Shown here one piece after another: positions 22,049 through 32,609 of a stretch of DNA of 64,000 bases. The stretch is from Saposhnikovia divaricata (lineage: Eukaryota > Streptophyta > Magnoliopsida > Apiales > Apiaceae). The notes under the pieces were generated by a model that worked only from the letters and a program-made list of their open reading frames with translations, made no database searches and was not told the DNA's origin. The position numbers were made by a program, and so were the translations under genes. Each line of letters starts with the position of its first letter. Positions within the stretch are counted from its first letter, which is position 1. Location of the stretch: contig JAZHRN010000137.1 in NCBI GenBank assembly GCA_036435485.1, positions 1,426,001-1,490,000 of the forward strand, in the 5' to 3' direction.

Positions 22049-22417
22049 GGTCTGGTGCAAACGTATGCACCAGACTGGTTATGGAACATACGGTTCCAGA
22101 ACCGTTGGATCGTTGATCCAACGGCTCTGATTTAAAAAAAAAAAAAAATCATCGTACCGCAACAAGTTTCCGCGGTACGGGGTAATTACCAAAATGCCCC
22201 CTGTTTTCACATCAAAAATCTACTGTTCACCGTACCGCAGAAAGTTTCTGCGGTACGTGAACAGTAGGGATATTTTTGTAATTTCTCCGTACCGCGGAAA
22301 CTTGTTACGGTACGATGAATTTTTTTTTTTAAATCAGAGCCGTTGAATCGTTGATCCAACGGTTCTGGAACCGTATGTTTCATAACCAGTCTGGTGCATA
22401 CGTTTGCACCAGACCGG
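22049..22417. mobile_element. Foldback MITE, a 370-bp near-perfect palindrome
   Basis: The left arm starts GGTCTGGTGCAAACGTATGC and the right arm ends with its complement, GCATACGTTTGCACCAGACC. The arms match almost throughout. Inside are smaller hairpins: GTCTGGTGCA/TGCACCAGAC, CCGTTGGATC/GATCCAACGG, and CCGTACCGCAGAAAGTTTCTGCGGTACG at the centre. No clear target duplication was seen. It lies 250 bases upstream of the HSP60 start codon. Confidence 0.85.
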
Positions 22418-22567
22418 ACCCCAAGAAGAAAATAAGATATTTTACCAAAAAGAAAAGTGATTGACAATTTGATTGATAACAATTTCTTATCAGTATTCGC
22501 TGTTTCCGTTTTTGCAAAACCCCTTAAACCCTAAAACCCTGCTTCTTCTAGACCCTTCCTTTCCTCC

Positions 22568-22582
22568 ACTTATATATACAGT
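22568..22582 (+). promoter_or_regulatory. TATA box of the HSP60 gene
   Basis: CTTATATATACAG lies about 90 bases before the start codon, leaving room for a leader of about 60 bases. Confidence 0.6.
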
Positions 22583-22666
22583 CTGCGTGTCTATTTCTTC
22601 TTGTATCTTCACTTTTGAAGAAGACAGACAAACATTTGATTATTCTGCAACAATCCCAGAAAAGCC

Positions 22667-25600
22667 ATGTACAGATTTGCAGCAAATCTTGCCTCCAAAG
22701 CACGGTACATTCACCCATATGTATTTAAAATCATTTGTTTTTGTTTGTTTCTTGTAAAGTTTTGATTTTTATTGTAATTGGAGCATACCCTTTTGAATTT
22801 GCAACATATTGTTTGATGTTTATGCTTAAAGTTTTGATCTTTATTCTAATTGGACCAGACCCTTTTGAATTTACAACATGTTGTTTGATGTTTTTGGTTA
22901 AAGTTTTGATCTTTATTCTAATTGTAATAAACCCTTTTGAATTCACCACATGTTGTTTGATGTTTTTGCTTAAAGTTTTGATCTTTATTCTAATTGGAGC
23001 AAACCCTTTTGAATTTTTTGATGTTCTTGCTTAAAGTTTTGATCTTTACTCTATTTGGAGCTAACCCATTAGCCATTTGATTTTAGAACATATTTATTTG
23101 ATGTTGGTGATTTAAAACTTTGATCTTTATTGTAGTTTAAGCATAAATCTTTAACCAATTTGAATTTACAATTAGTTTGTTTCAGTTTCTGTTTTAAATT
23201 TTTGAACTTAAATCTAATTTGAGATGGCCTAATTGTACAGGATTGCTTCAAACAGCAGCAAACAGGTACTTTTACGGATATTGATTGACTGATCGTAAAA
23301 TTTGCTTGATTTTTTGCGGAAGCTTGATTTTTTATGTATTTTGGTCTCTGTTTTTGTTTGTAAAGATTGGGAGTAGGTTAAATTTGAGCCGAAACTATGC
23401 TGCCAAGGATATTAGATTTGGGGTTGAAGCCCGAGCTTCAATGCTAAAAGGTGTTGAAGATCTTGCTGATGCAGTTAGAGTAACTATGGGGCCTAAGGTA
23501 CTTCTTGTTTTCCAGCTGTACATATTCGTTGTTGATTTTGGTATTAGTTTTTAGTGATTCGTCTGTTGTATTACTATTGTGTCTTTTTGTTGTAATGGGA
23601 AGACTTGGTGGTTGTTTTTTTTCAAATTTCTAATTTGTAACGGAGCACATTTGTTGGTGCTCGTTCTAGCCATCGTGTTTTTATATTATATTGCAGGACT
23701 TTATTTTCTAGTTTGAATTATTAATTGTTTTTTAAATTTTGTTAATTAGTTAAACAATTTGTTGTATCACTGTTAAGGGTCGTACTGTGGTCATTGAGCA
23801 ACCTTATGGGGCGCCAAAAGTTACTAAAGATGGGGTAACGGTCGCTAAGAGCATCGAGTTCAATGACAAAGTGAAGAACATGGGAGCAAGCCTTGTCAAA
23901 CAGGTTGCAAATGCCACCAATGATGTTGCCGGGGACGGTATAGTCTTACCTTTATCTTCTTATGATTGTATTCTAGTGCGTCAGTTTTATAAATCAAAGG
24001 GTGGCTGACCTCTTTTGTCAGTGTTTTCCTGAAAACATGATGGGGTTTTTTTTTCTTTGCACATATTTGTTTGTAGTAAAATAGGAGACTATACCTGAAC
24101 TGCTTCTTAACTCATGTGCATATTCCAGAAATTTCCATTTCTAACTAATGATATTGCATATTTTGATTTTGGTTTGTGCTTAAATTCATCTAATTTACCT
24201 TCTATTGTACAAAAATCCAGGTACCACTTGTGCGACAGTCCTCACCCGTGCAATATTCACTGAAGGTTGCAAATCAGTTGCAGCTGGTATGAATGCAATG
24301 GACCTTAGACGTGGCATTACCATGGCTGTAGATGCTGTGGTAGAAAACTTAAAAAGTAGAGCACGGATGATAAGCACATCTGAAGAAATTGCGCAGGTTT
24401 GTTTCTAACATAGTTACATAAAGTACTTGTATTTGGTGGCATGATTGTGTTTTGTGGTTTGTAAATAATGGCCATCTTTGTATTTTTGAAGGTTGGAACT
24501 ATATCTGCAAATGGAGAGAGAGAAATCGGTGAGTTAATTGCAAAAGCAATGGAAAGGGTTGGCAAGGAGGGAGTAATAACAATCCAAGTAAGTTGATTGT
24601 GGATTAGGCAACATTTCAAAAAAAAAAAAAAAAAAAAATCAGTGATAAGATTTGAATAATGTCAGCCTGATTTTTGTACCGCCTACATGTAGGTGATAAA
24701 GTGTTTGTGGGCCTGGCCAAGATATTTGCAAGCATTTTAAGATTCTACTAGTCTAGTGTTTAGATGGATGAAAATTATTTTTGAAATCAATTAGATTTGC
24801 TAAAAACCAAGTCCTGATGTCAGTTTTATATAACTTAGATTTATATCACCATCAGACTACTTGTCAAATAAAAAATAAAATAAATTAAATTGATGTACTC
24901 GGAAAAAGTTTAGCTTTTCACAAGGAATGTTTTGATTACTGTACCTCATCAAACTTGTTTTAAGTATTATAACCTGATACCCTGTTTTGCTTGCCTCTCT
25001 GAAAAGGTTGAACATGTGGAAACAAATAAGTTCTAGCATCCTGTCTTTTCTCCCGACGACAACTTTCTCTTTGTATTTTTGCGACATGTTTAGTCTCCAA
25101 TCTTTAGCAAAAAATTATGATCACAAACTCCTAGTAAGTTTGATATCGAATGTGGATGTATCTTCTCTTAAAAACTAATGCAGGATGGAAAGACACTGTA
25201 TAATGAGTTGGAAGTTGTTGAAGGAATGAAGCTCGATAGGGGTTACATATCGCCATTTTTCATCACAAATCAGAAGAACCAGAAATGTGTAAGCCTTACT
25301 TTCTATAAAATTGAATTGAATAGGATTTCAATTGTGGTGATCAAGAGCTTCTTACTTAAGTTATTTTCCATGAAAGTTATATAGTATTCAAATGTATTTA
25401 GATATTTAAAATTTACAGATTTCCCTATTTCTCGCAGGAGTTAGACGATCCTCTCATATTAATTCATGAGAAGAAAATCTCTAGCATAAATTCGGTGGTT
25501 AAAGTATTAGAGTTGGCATTAAAGGTATTCGCTAATGCATAGCTGTTGACTCCTATTTTTAAATGCTGGTTTTTGCTATGCATTTATGTTAACTAATGTA

Positions 25601-27590
25601 AGTATTTTCCAGACACAAAGGCCTCTGTTAATAGTTGCTGAAGATGTGGATAGTGAAGCATTAACTACATTAATTATAAATAAGCTGCGTGCTGGAATAA
25701 AGGTTCTCTCTTAGTACACATGCAGTAATCTTTTTTCTTATAATATTTTTATTAAATAGAAAAAATAACAATGTACTAATATTCTTTTCATGGCTCTATT
25801 TAGGTTTGTTCAATTAAAGCTCCTGGGTTTGGAGAAAACAGAAAGTCTTATCTCCAGGATCTTGCTGTCCTTACTGGTGGCCAGGTAGGTTATTCTGCCA
25901 GATATTTCGGTCTTTGTTTTAAATTTTGCTCTTGCAGAGTAGCCAGTTAACCTTTATACCTCTGGTTTATAGGTTATAACTGAAGAACTTGGTATGAACC
26001 TTGACAATGTGGAGTTGAATATGTTTGGGTCATGCAAAAAGGTAGATGCATTGTAATATGTTCTTTAAATTATATTGGTTATTAAGTTTATGCACCGAAT
26101 TACCCATGGCACAAACAAGGTAATCTACAACGTAGTTGCATATGGCCTGTAGCCATTCTATCATAAAAAGATGCAAAGTGCAAGCTCATTCTTGCATGAC
26201 CATGTTTCTGATTAAAAAGTGTATAACAATGATACCAGTGTACAGAAAAATTATTGTAAATGCATCACCTTTTCGGTATATAAATTTTGCTGACAAGAAT
26301 TTTTTAATTAGATCACAATATCCAAGGATGACACTGTTGTTCTTGACGGTGCTGGTGATAAAAAGGCTATAGAAGAGAGGTGTGAACAGGTTAGTGCACT
26401 ACTTCCATATACAACATATTGCTATTGACAAAGATTGGCTGGGTAATCCAGCCTATGAGCCAAGTAGTGCACTGGAAGGTTTTTGGTGTTTAATGTTAAT
26501 CGCTTTTCTTGGATACAGATAAGGTCATCAATCGAATTAAGTACTTCTGATTATGACAAAGAGAAGTATCAAGAAAGATTAGCTAAGCTTTCTGGTGGTG
26601 TTGCTGTATTGAAGGTTTGTCCTATTTCTGGCAAACGCGATTGTAATGGAAGGTATTAATTTCAGAGTTAATCTGTGTTGTTCTGAATTTTCCATCTTCT
26701 TTGTGTAGATTGGAGGAGCTAGTGAAACTGAAGTGGGTGAGAAGAAGGATAGAGTTACAGATGCACTGAATGCCACAAAGGCTGCTGTAGAGGAAGGAAT
26801 CGTGCCAGGTAATAATTTTCTTCTGTATACCATCATGTTTTGATGAAGACCAGAAAAGACATGCTAAACCTATTTAATTGTAGGTGGTGGAGTTGCTCTC
26901 TTATACGCGACTAAAGAGTTAGATAAGCTTCCAACAGCCAACTTTGACCAAAAAATTGGCGTGCAGATTATTCGGGATGCCCTTAAGGTTTATCTCGATA
27001 ACATCTATTTACAGTAGTGTCCTTAACAGTCTTTTGACCATGGCTGAGATACAAAGAGTCCCTTGTTTATGTTATTTGTTTCATTTTCTTTGTTTCTAAT
27101 TGTGTATGTTATTGCAGACGCCGGTACACACTATTGCCTCTAATGCTGGTGTAGAGGGGGCTGTTATTGTTGGCAAGCTGTTGGAGCAGGAAAACCCTGA
27201 CCTCGGTTATGATGCGGCAAAAGGTAAGTCTATTTGTTTGTTTTGTTTGTTTCTCTTGATGATCTTCTCTTCTCATCTAATATAAAATCTGAAATTATCA
27301 CAAACAGGTGCTTATGTCGATATGGTCAAAGCTGGAATTATTGACCCAGTGAAAGTAATTAGAACGGCACTGGTTGATGCAGCAAGGTAAGAGAGAGACA
27401 GCAAGCCTCTGTTTATTCTTGTTCTGGAATTGTGTATTCAATGCAAGTAACTCTGTTCATCTGCTTGTTTGTATGCAGCGTATCTTCCTTGATGACAACT
27501 ACGGAAGCCATTGTAGTCGAACTCCCCAAGGACGATAAAGATGTGCCAATGGGCGGCGGCATGGGTGGTATGGGAGGCATGGATTATTGA
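22667..27590 (+). CDS. HSP60: Mitochondrial chaperonin HSP60 (CPN60), 18 coding exons, 577 aa
   Basis: Group I chaperonin: forms ATP-driven rings in the mitochondrial matrix that fold imported proteins. Exons: 22667-22704, 23241-23265, 23366-23497, 23778-23937, 24221-24396, 24492-24587, 25184-25288, 25438-25524, 25613-25702, 25804-25884, 25973-26041, 26312-26389, 26519-26614, 26709-26808, 26884-26987, 27118-27223, 27308-27386, 27479-27590. All junctions are GT-AG, all phases agree and no stop occurs. The N terminus MYRFAANLASKARIASN is a mitochondrial presequence; mature protein begins around YAAKDIRFG. ATP-site motifs are VTMGPKGR, DGTT (split by intron 4) and VPGGGVALL. The C terminus is the usual MGGGMGGMGGMDY tail. 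The start was chosen for the presequence. Length matches plant HSP60 (about 575 aa). Confidence 0.97.
22745..23062. repeat. 72-bp tandem repeat in HSP60 intron 1
   Basis: The landmark TAAAGTTTTGAT recurs at about 22755, 22827, 22899, 22971 and, after a 12-bp deletion, 23031. Each unit includes TTTGATGTTTTTGCTTAAAG and ACCCTTTTGAATT. It lies wholly in the first intron. Confidence 0.88.
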
Positions 27591-27994
27591 TAGGCATATT
27601 GATCACGAAGTCTGACATATATTACCATCGATACAAGGGTTTTTGCCCATTAGGCTAGGATTATTGATAGTCTTGTATGATCTGTGGCAAGTTTGAGGCA
27701 TTTCTTCTGGCTAGTTTGTTACAATCATCTATATAGCAGTTTTTTTATATTAGTCAAGAAATTGATTATGTGATAGCATGGCAATCAATATAACAAATCT
27801 ATATTATCCCTGTTGGATGCTTCTTTTCTTTCGGGAATTTACCTTTTACTTTTGTTGAACGTTAAATTCTGTGTAAAAAAATATGTACGAATGTAGATTC
27901 ACAAATTTCTAAATTGTATAGATAAAAGTATACCAGAGAAACATCGACTATTGATTAACTATTCATTTACATGCATCTCTCAAAGAAACAATTA
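27591..27994. other. 3' flank of HSP60
   Basis: Contains the 3' untranslated region; the AATCAATATAACAAATC stretch at about 27780-27800 may hold poly(A) signals. Nothing else recognised. Confidence 0.4.
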
Positions 27995-28307
27995 CTCCCT
28001 CCGTCTCTCGTAGTTGTTTACGTTGAGTTTTTTCACGGAAACCAAGGATTATGATTAAAATAAGTGAAGTAGCGGGTGTAATAGTGATTTTATTGTTAAA
28101 ATAAGTGAAGTAATGGGTGTAATACTGATTATATTGTTAAAATAAGTGAAGTAGCGGGGGTAATAGTGTAAAGTGTTGAAAAAACGGAGTGAAGAAGTGG
28201 ATGTAATAATATATTTTATTGTTAAAAGTTACTATTTATAGTATGTAAAGAAATGAGAGGGACGTCCCAAAATAGAAACTGGAAAGAAATGAAAGGGACG
28301 GAGGGAG
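27995..28307. mobile_element. Stowaway-type MITE
   Basis: Ends CTCCCTCCGTCTC and GGGACGGAGGGAG, TA duplication on both sides. Contains reiterated ATTGTTAAAATAAGTGAAGT. Confidence 0.88.
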
Positions 28308-28532
28308 TATAAAGAAGCGCACAGTTATGAAAATGCACGTGTTCTTTTCATACTATAATACTCCCTTCGTTCTATTTGGTGATCAAATATTGTGCTATCC
28401 GCAAAGTTTGGAGCTACCAAATGCAGGGACTGAGGTTGATACATTTGATGTTTGGAATAAATTTCGGAGTCCAAGACGGAAAACAAAAAGAGTTACTTTT
28501 TTTTTTTTTTTGAGGGGAAAGAGATTTATAAA

Positions 28533-31500
28533 TTAAAACACGAGGGACAGTTTGTCCATTAGTACAAGATGAGAAATTTCTCTGGGGAGATGGCTATCCC
28601 AAACTTGATCAGTACTAGGAGGAAAGAGTCTTGCTAGAGTATGCGCTACTCCGTTGCCACCTCTTCTAACATGCATCCATGAGATAAATTCAAAATTAGA
28701 GCTTGCTTGCAGTACATCTTCCAGCAAGGAGTCCAAATAGGTGAAGTAGATTGTGTTCTTGGAAAGACGGTTAGTCAAAATTTGGCAATCCGTTTTCACA
28801 ATAATGTTTGTTAAGCCATATCCATGGGCTAGTTCCATACCAAACAAAAGGGCTTTGCTCTCTGCAATCACAGGTGGCCATCGACCTCTGGTCCTTCTTG
28901 ATCCTGCAAAAATTGCATCTCCTGCGGCGTTCCTGGCGACAACACCAAGGCCTATCCAGCCTCCTGTGTCTAAGGATGCATCACAATTGATCTTGATGAG
29001 ATCTGAAGGAGGTGCTTTCCAAGTGCTGGAGGATTGGGGGGAGGTTCTGCTAGTGCGACCATAGATCTTTAGGTTGTATTTGTTGAAATCTTCCACGAGG
29101 CGCTTGACTCGTTCCACAAGAATCTGATGTGGAGTTTCTTTGTTATTGAAGATCATGTCATTTCTTCTGTTCCAAATAGTCCACATAAGCGTTGAGGCCA
29201 GTTGCTTCTTTCTCTCAGGTTTTTTACTCCATGAGTCGAGGAGAGTTTTGAAATCATTCACTTCTTCATTGCTGCGAAGATCCTCACATCCACATTCTTT
29301 CCATAAATCACTCACCGAACGACAATTAAAGAGAACGTGACTGATTGTTTCTGATTGGCCAGGGCACCAAGGGCAGTCATCACTTTCCAAAATATGCCGT
29401 TGCTTCAGGAGGGCTCTTACTGGGAGAGAACCTGTGCAGATTCTCCAAAGACAATGACGGACTTTTGGGGTTGTTTTTAAACGCCAAATATCCATCCAGA
29501 CCCGATGCACATTGCCAAAGTTGCATGACTTGCCCAGCATGTAGGCTGTTTTTACCGTGTAGTTTCCGTCCTCGGATGGAACCCACTTCAAGCTATCTCT
29601 TGGATAACGGATGCTCAGGGGAATGGCCATAATACAGTTGACGTCTCTCTCATTAAAGATCTCCAAGAGCAGGTCGTGTTTCCATTCACCTTTGTCGAAA
29701 TCAATGAGATCACGAACTTGATGGACAGTGTTGTTTTTTGTGGTTGTAATGAAGTTTCCCTGATTATCTGGGACCCAAGGGTCCTCCCAGATGTTGATGT
29801 TGCATCCGTTACCTACCCTCCAACACATCCCTTCTTTAACTAGGGATTTGGCTCCCCAAATGCTCCTCCACGCGTAGCTTCCAGCCAAGCCCAGGTAGGA
29901 GTTCAAAAAATCGCTGTTCGGGTAGTACTTACTACGAAAGACTCGACCAAAAAGAGATTCAGGTTCCCTAATTAATCTCCAGCCTTGCTTTCCAAGCAGT
30001 GCCGAATTGAACACATTCAAGTCTCGAAAGCCAAGTCCCCCTATGCACTTCGGGTTGCACAGAGAATCCCAGCTTTTCCAGTTGATTTTGCACCTTGACT
30101 CAGACTGGCCCCACCAAAATTTCCTCATCATGCATATGATTTCTTCGATCACTCCAGTTGGAATTTTGTAGATGCCCATTAAGTAAGTTGGTATTGCTTG
30201 AATCACAGATTTGATCATGATTTCTTTCCCTGCTCGAGAGAGGAGTTTTTCCTTCCACCCCTGAAGCTTCTTCCATATTCTGTCCTTTAAAGCCGCAAAT
30301 ATCGCCTTCTTTGATCTTCCTATGATCGTTGGGACACCCAGGTATTTTGTGTGCTCATCGACCAACTTCATTTTCAAGAAACCAGTCAGTTCTTCCTTCA
30401 TAGACTCCGCCACACCTTTGCTAAAGGACACCTCCGATTTATCGTAATTAATTTTTTGTCCGGAAGCTGCTTCGTAAATGTTGAGGATGTCAACTATCTT
30501 TGAGCATTCCGATCGGTTGGCTCTAGCAAATAGTAAGCTATCATCTGCGAAAAATAGGTGGGAAATTATTGGACCATTTCTGCTTGCTCTGGCTCCGTGA
30601 ATTTCCCCTTCAGCTTTTGCATTATTCAGGAGACCTGAGAAGGCATCAGCAATCATAATAAAAAGATATGGTGATAGTGGATCTCCTTGTCGGAGGCCAC
30701 GAGTCGGATTTACCGTACCACAAACCTCTCCATTTATGATGAAGGAATATGAGACCGTAGATACACAATTCATTGTCACCTTGATCCAATTTTCTGCGAA
30801 TCCCATCTTCTTTAACAGTTTTCCCAGAAAAATCCATTCTACTCTATCGTAGGCTTTGCTCATGTCTAATTTTAGAGCAATTGTCCCTTTGCGACTTCTG
30901 CTTCTTTTCTTCATTGTGTGGAAAAGCTCAAGAGCAATGAGCGCATTGTCTGTGATCAATCTACCCGGAATAAAAGCACTTTGGTTTTCAGATATTACTT
31001 TAGGCATGATTAACCTCAGTCTTCTAGCAATGGCTTTAGTGGCTATTTTTAGTAAGACATTGCATAAGGCTATAGGCCGAAATTCTGACATCTGCTTGGG
31101 AGACTTGACCTTTGGGATCAGCACAATGTTCGTCTTGTTTACAGACTCAGGAGATTGGAGGCCATGAAGGATGTTACAGACGTGACTGGTAACTTCATCA
31201 CCAATGATATTCCAGAATTTCTGATAGAAGACAGCATGCACTCCGTCTGGACCCGGGGCTTTACAGGGATGCATCTCAGAAATTGTTTCGAACACCTCAT
31301 CTTTAGTAAATGGCTTGAGAAGATAGTCATTGTCCTCCTGGAAGATCACTGTTTGCACAGCCTCAAGTACCTTGTTGCAATCTGCATCTGCGGGACCTGA
31401 GGAGGTGAACATATTCTCATAATATTCCTGAGTGATAGCCTCCAGTTCTTCATCTTCCGTGCACCAGATTCCATTCTTGTCGAAGAGGCCTTTTATCTCA

Positions 31501-32609
31501 TTCCGTTTCCTTCTTTGGGAGGCTTTGTGATGAAAGTATTTTGTATTTTTGTCCCCATCCTTGATTTCAGCTGATCTGGACCTAATATACCAGTACGCTT
31601 CTTGCTTTTCATATAACTCATCTAGCTTGTTTTCAATCGCAGCACATTTTGCAATGTTGTCCTCCGTGATTTCTGAATGTTGTGCTTCCTTAAGCTCTTT
31701 CTCTGTCTCCTTGATTTTTTTCCAAAAGTCAGAAAGTTGGTCTCCACTCAAGCATTTTAAAGAGTTTAACATCATGTCAAGTCTTTCCACAATGTGCCCT
31801 CCCTCAGAATTTGTCCATACTTGTTTCACCACATTGATGCAATCCTCATCAAGAAGCCAGGCTGTTTCAAATTTGAAGGATTTCTTGCCTCGGTTCCGTT
31901 TTCTCCTGGGTCTCTTTTGTCGCATCAAAATTGGAGTATGGTCAGACTTATATCGGACCAAGTGTTCAACCATTGCCTCTGGGAATAAACTGGTCCATTC
32001 TGCATTTCCACAATACCTGTCAAGTCTTTCCCGGACCATTGATGTACTAGACCGCCCTCGTTCCCAAGTGAACCACTGTCCTACATAGCCTAGGTCTCTC
32101 AGGTTGCAGGCATCTAGCGTTTCTTGAAAACCATAAGTTTCTCGTCTTTCGCTTATGACACCCCCTTCTTTTTCGTCATGACTCAGAATTTCGTTGAAGT
32201 CCCCACCAAAAAGGATAGGACCCTGAAAGTTCTCCTTAATGTCTCGCATAAGACGCCAAGTTTTGTGTTTGTCTGGGGTTCCAGGCCAACCATAGATCCC
32301 CGCAAACCTCCATGAAATATTATCTCTATGAACATCCCCACAAATGTGGTTTTGTGAGAAAGATACCAAAGAAAAGGAAATATTTTCGCTATTCCAGTAC
32401 ATACATAATCCTCCAGATTTTCCGATACTGCTCACTCCTATGGCACAGTCAAATCCTAACTTGCTCTTGATTCTCTCCGAGTCCCCTTTGTTGATCATGG
32501 TTTCGGACAGGAACAGCAAATCAGGGGCTAGCTCATTGCACCACTTACGCAGTGCGCTAACTGTTCGGGGGTTGCCAATTCCCCGACAGTTCCAGCATAT
32601 AATTTTCAT
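28533..32609 (-). CDS. LINE ORF2: endonuclease, reverse transcriptase, RNase H, 1358 aa
   Basis: Copies LINE RNA into a nicked chromosomal site. The N-terminal apurinic-type endonuclease (about 1-225) shows CWNCRGIGNP, GGDFNEIL and SDHTPIL. Reverse transcriptase (about 450-760) shows KAPGPDG, FRPIALCNV, FIPGRLITDN, LDMSKAYDRVEW, LRQGDPLSPYLF and FFADDSLLF with its catalytic aspartates. A zf-RVT region follows (KVRHCLWRICTGSLPVRALL, CPWC). A C-terminal RNase H (about 1215-1340) has INCDAS, AESKAL and KTDC. Length is usual for plant L1. The start codon overlaps the ORF1 stop (ATGA at 32606-32609), pointing to termination-reinitiation. Confidence 0.95.
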   Translation of the reverse strand: MKIICWNCRGIGNPRTVSALRKWCNELAPDLLFLSETMINKGDSERIKSKLGFDCAIGVSSIGKSGGLCMYWNSENISFSLVSFSQNHICGDVHRDNISWRFAGIYGWPGTPDKHKTWRLMRDIKENFQGPILFGGDFNEILSHDEKEGGVISERRETYGFQETLDACNLRDLGYVGQWFTWERGRSSTSMVRERLDRYCGNAEWTSLFPEAMVEHLVRYKSDHTPILMRQKRPRRKRNRGKKSFKFETAWLLDEDCINVVKQVWTNSEGGHIVERLDMMLNSLKCLSGDQLSDFWKKIKETEKELKEAQHSEITEDNIAKCAAIENKLDELYEKQEAYWYIRSRSAEIKDGDKNTKYFHHKASQRRKRNEIKGLFDKNGIWCTEDEELEAITQEYYENMFTSSGPADADCNKVLEAVQTVIFQEDNDYLLKPFTKDEVFETISEMHPCKAPGPDGVHAVFYQKFWNIIGDEVTSHVCNILHGLQSPESVNKTNIVLIPKVKSPKQMSEFRPIALCNVLLKIATKAIARRLRLIMPKVISENQSAFIPGRLITDNALIALELFHTMKKRSRSRKGTIALKLDMSKAYDRVEWIFLGKLLKKMGFAENWIKVTMNCVSTVSYSFIINGEVCGTVNPTRGLRQGDPLSPYLFIMIADAFSGLLNNAKAEGEIHGARASRNGPIISHLFFADDSLLFARANRSECSKIVDILNIYEAASGQKINYDKSEVSFSKGVAESMKEELTGFLKMKLVDEHTKYLGVPTIIGRSKKAIFAALKDRIWKKLQGWKEKLLSRAGKEIMIKSVIQAIPTYLMGIYKIPTGVIEEIICMMRKFWWGQSESRCKINWKSWDSLCNPKCIGGLGFRDLNVFNSALLGKQGWRLIREPESLFGRVFRSKYYPNSDFLNSYLGLAGSYAWRSIWGAKSLVKEGMCWRVGNGCNINIWEDPWVPDNQGNFITTTKNNTVHQVRDLIDFDKGEWKHDLLLEIFNERDVNCIMAIPLSIRYPRDSLKWVPSEDGNYTVKTAYMLGKSCNFGNVHRVWMDIWRLKTTPKVRHCLWRICTGSLPVRALLKQRHILESDDCPWCPGQSETISHVLFNCRSVSDLWKECGCEDLRSNEEVNDFKTLLDSWSKKPERKKQLASTLMWTIWNRRNDMIFNNKETPHQILVERVKRLVEDFNKYNLKIYGRTSRTSPQSSSTWKAPPSDLIKINCDASLDTGGWIGLGVVARNAAGDAIFAGSRRTRGRWPPVIAESKALLFGMELAHGYGLTNIIVKTDCQILTNRLSKNTIYFTYLDSLLEDVLQASSNFEFISWMHVRRGGNGVAHTLARLFPPSTDQVWDSHLPREISHLVLMDKLSLVF

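Noticed and set aside
22207..22482. 91-aa minus-strand ORF upstream of HSP60.
   Set aside because: Falls in the palindromic MITE; the frame follows from the inverted repeat.
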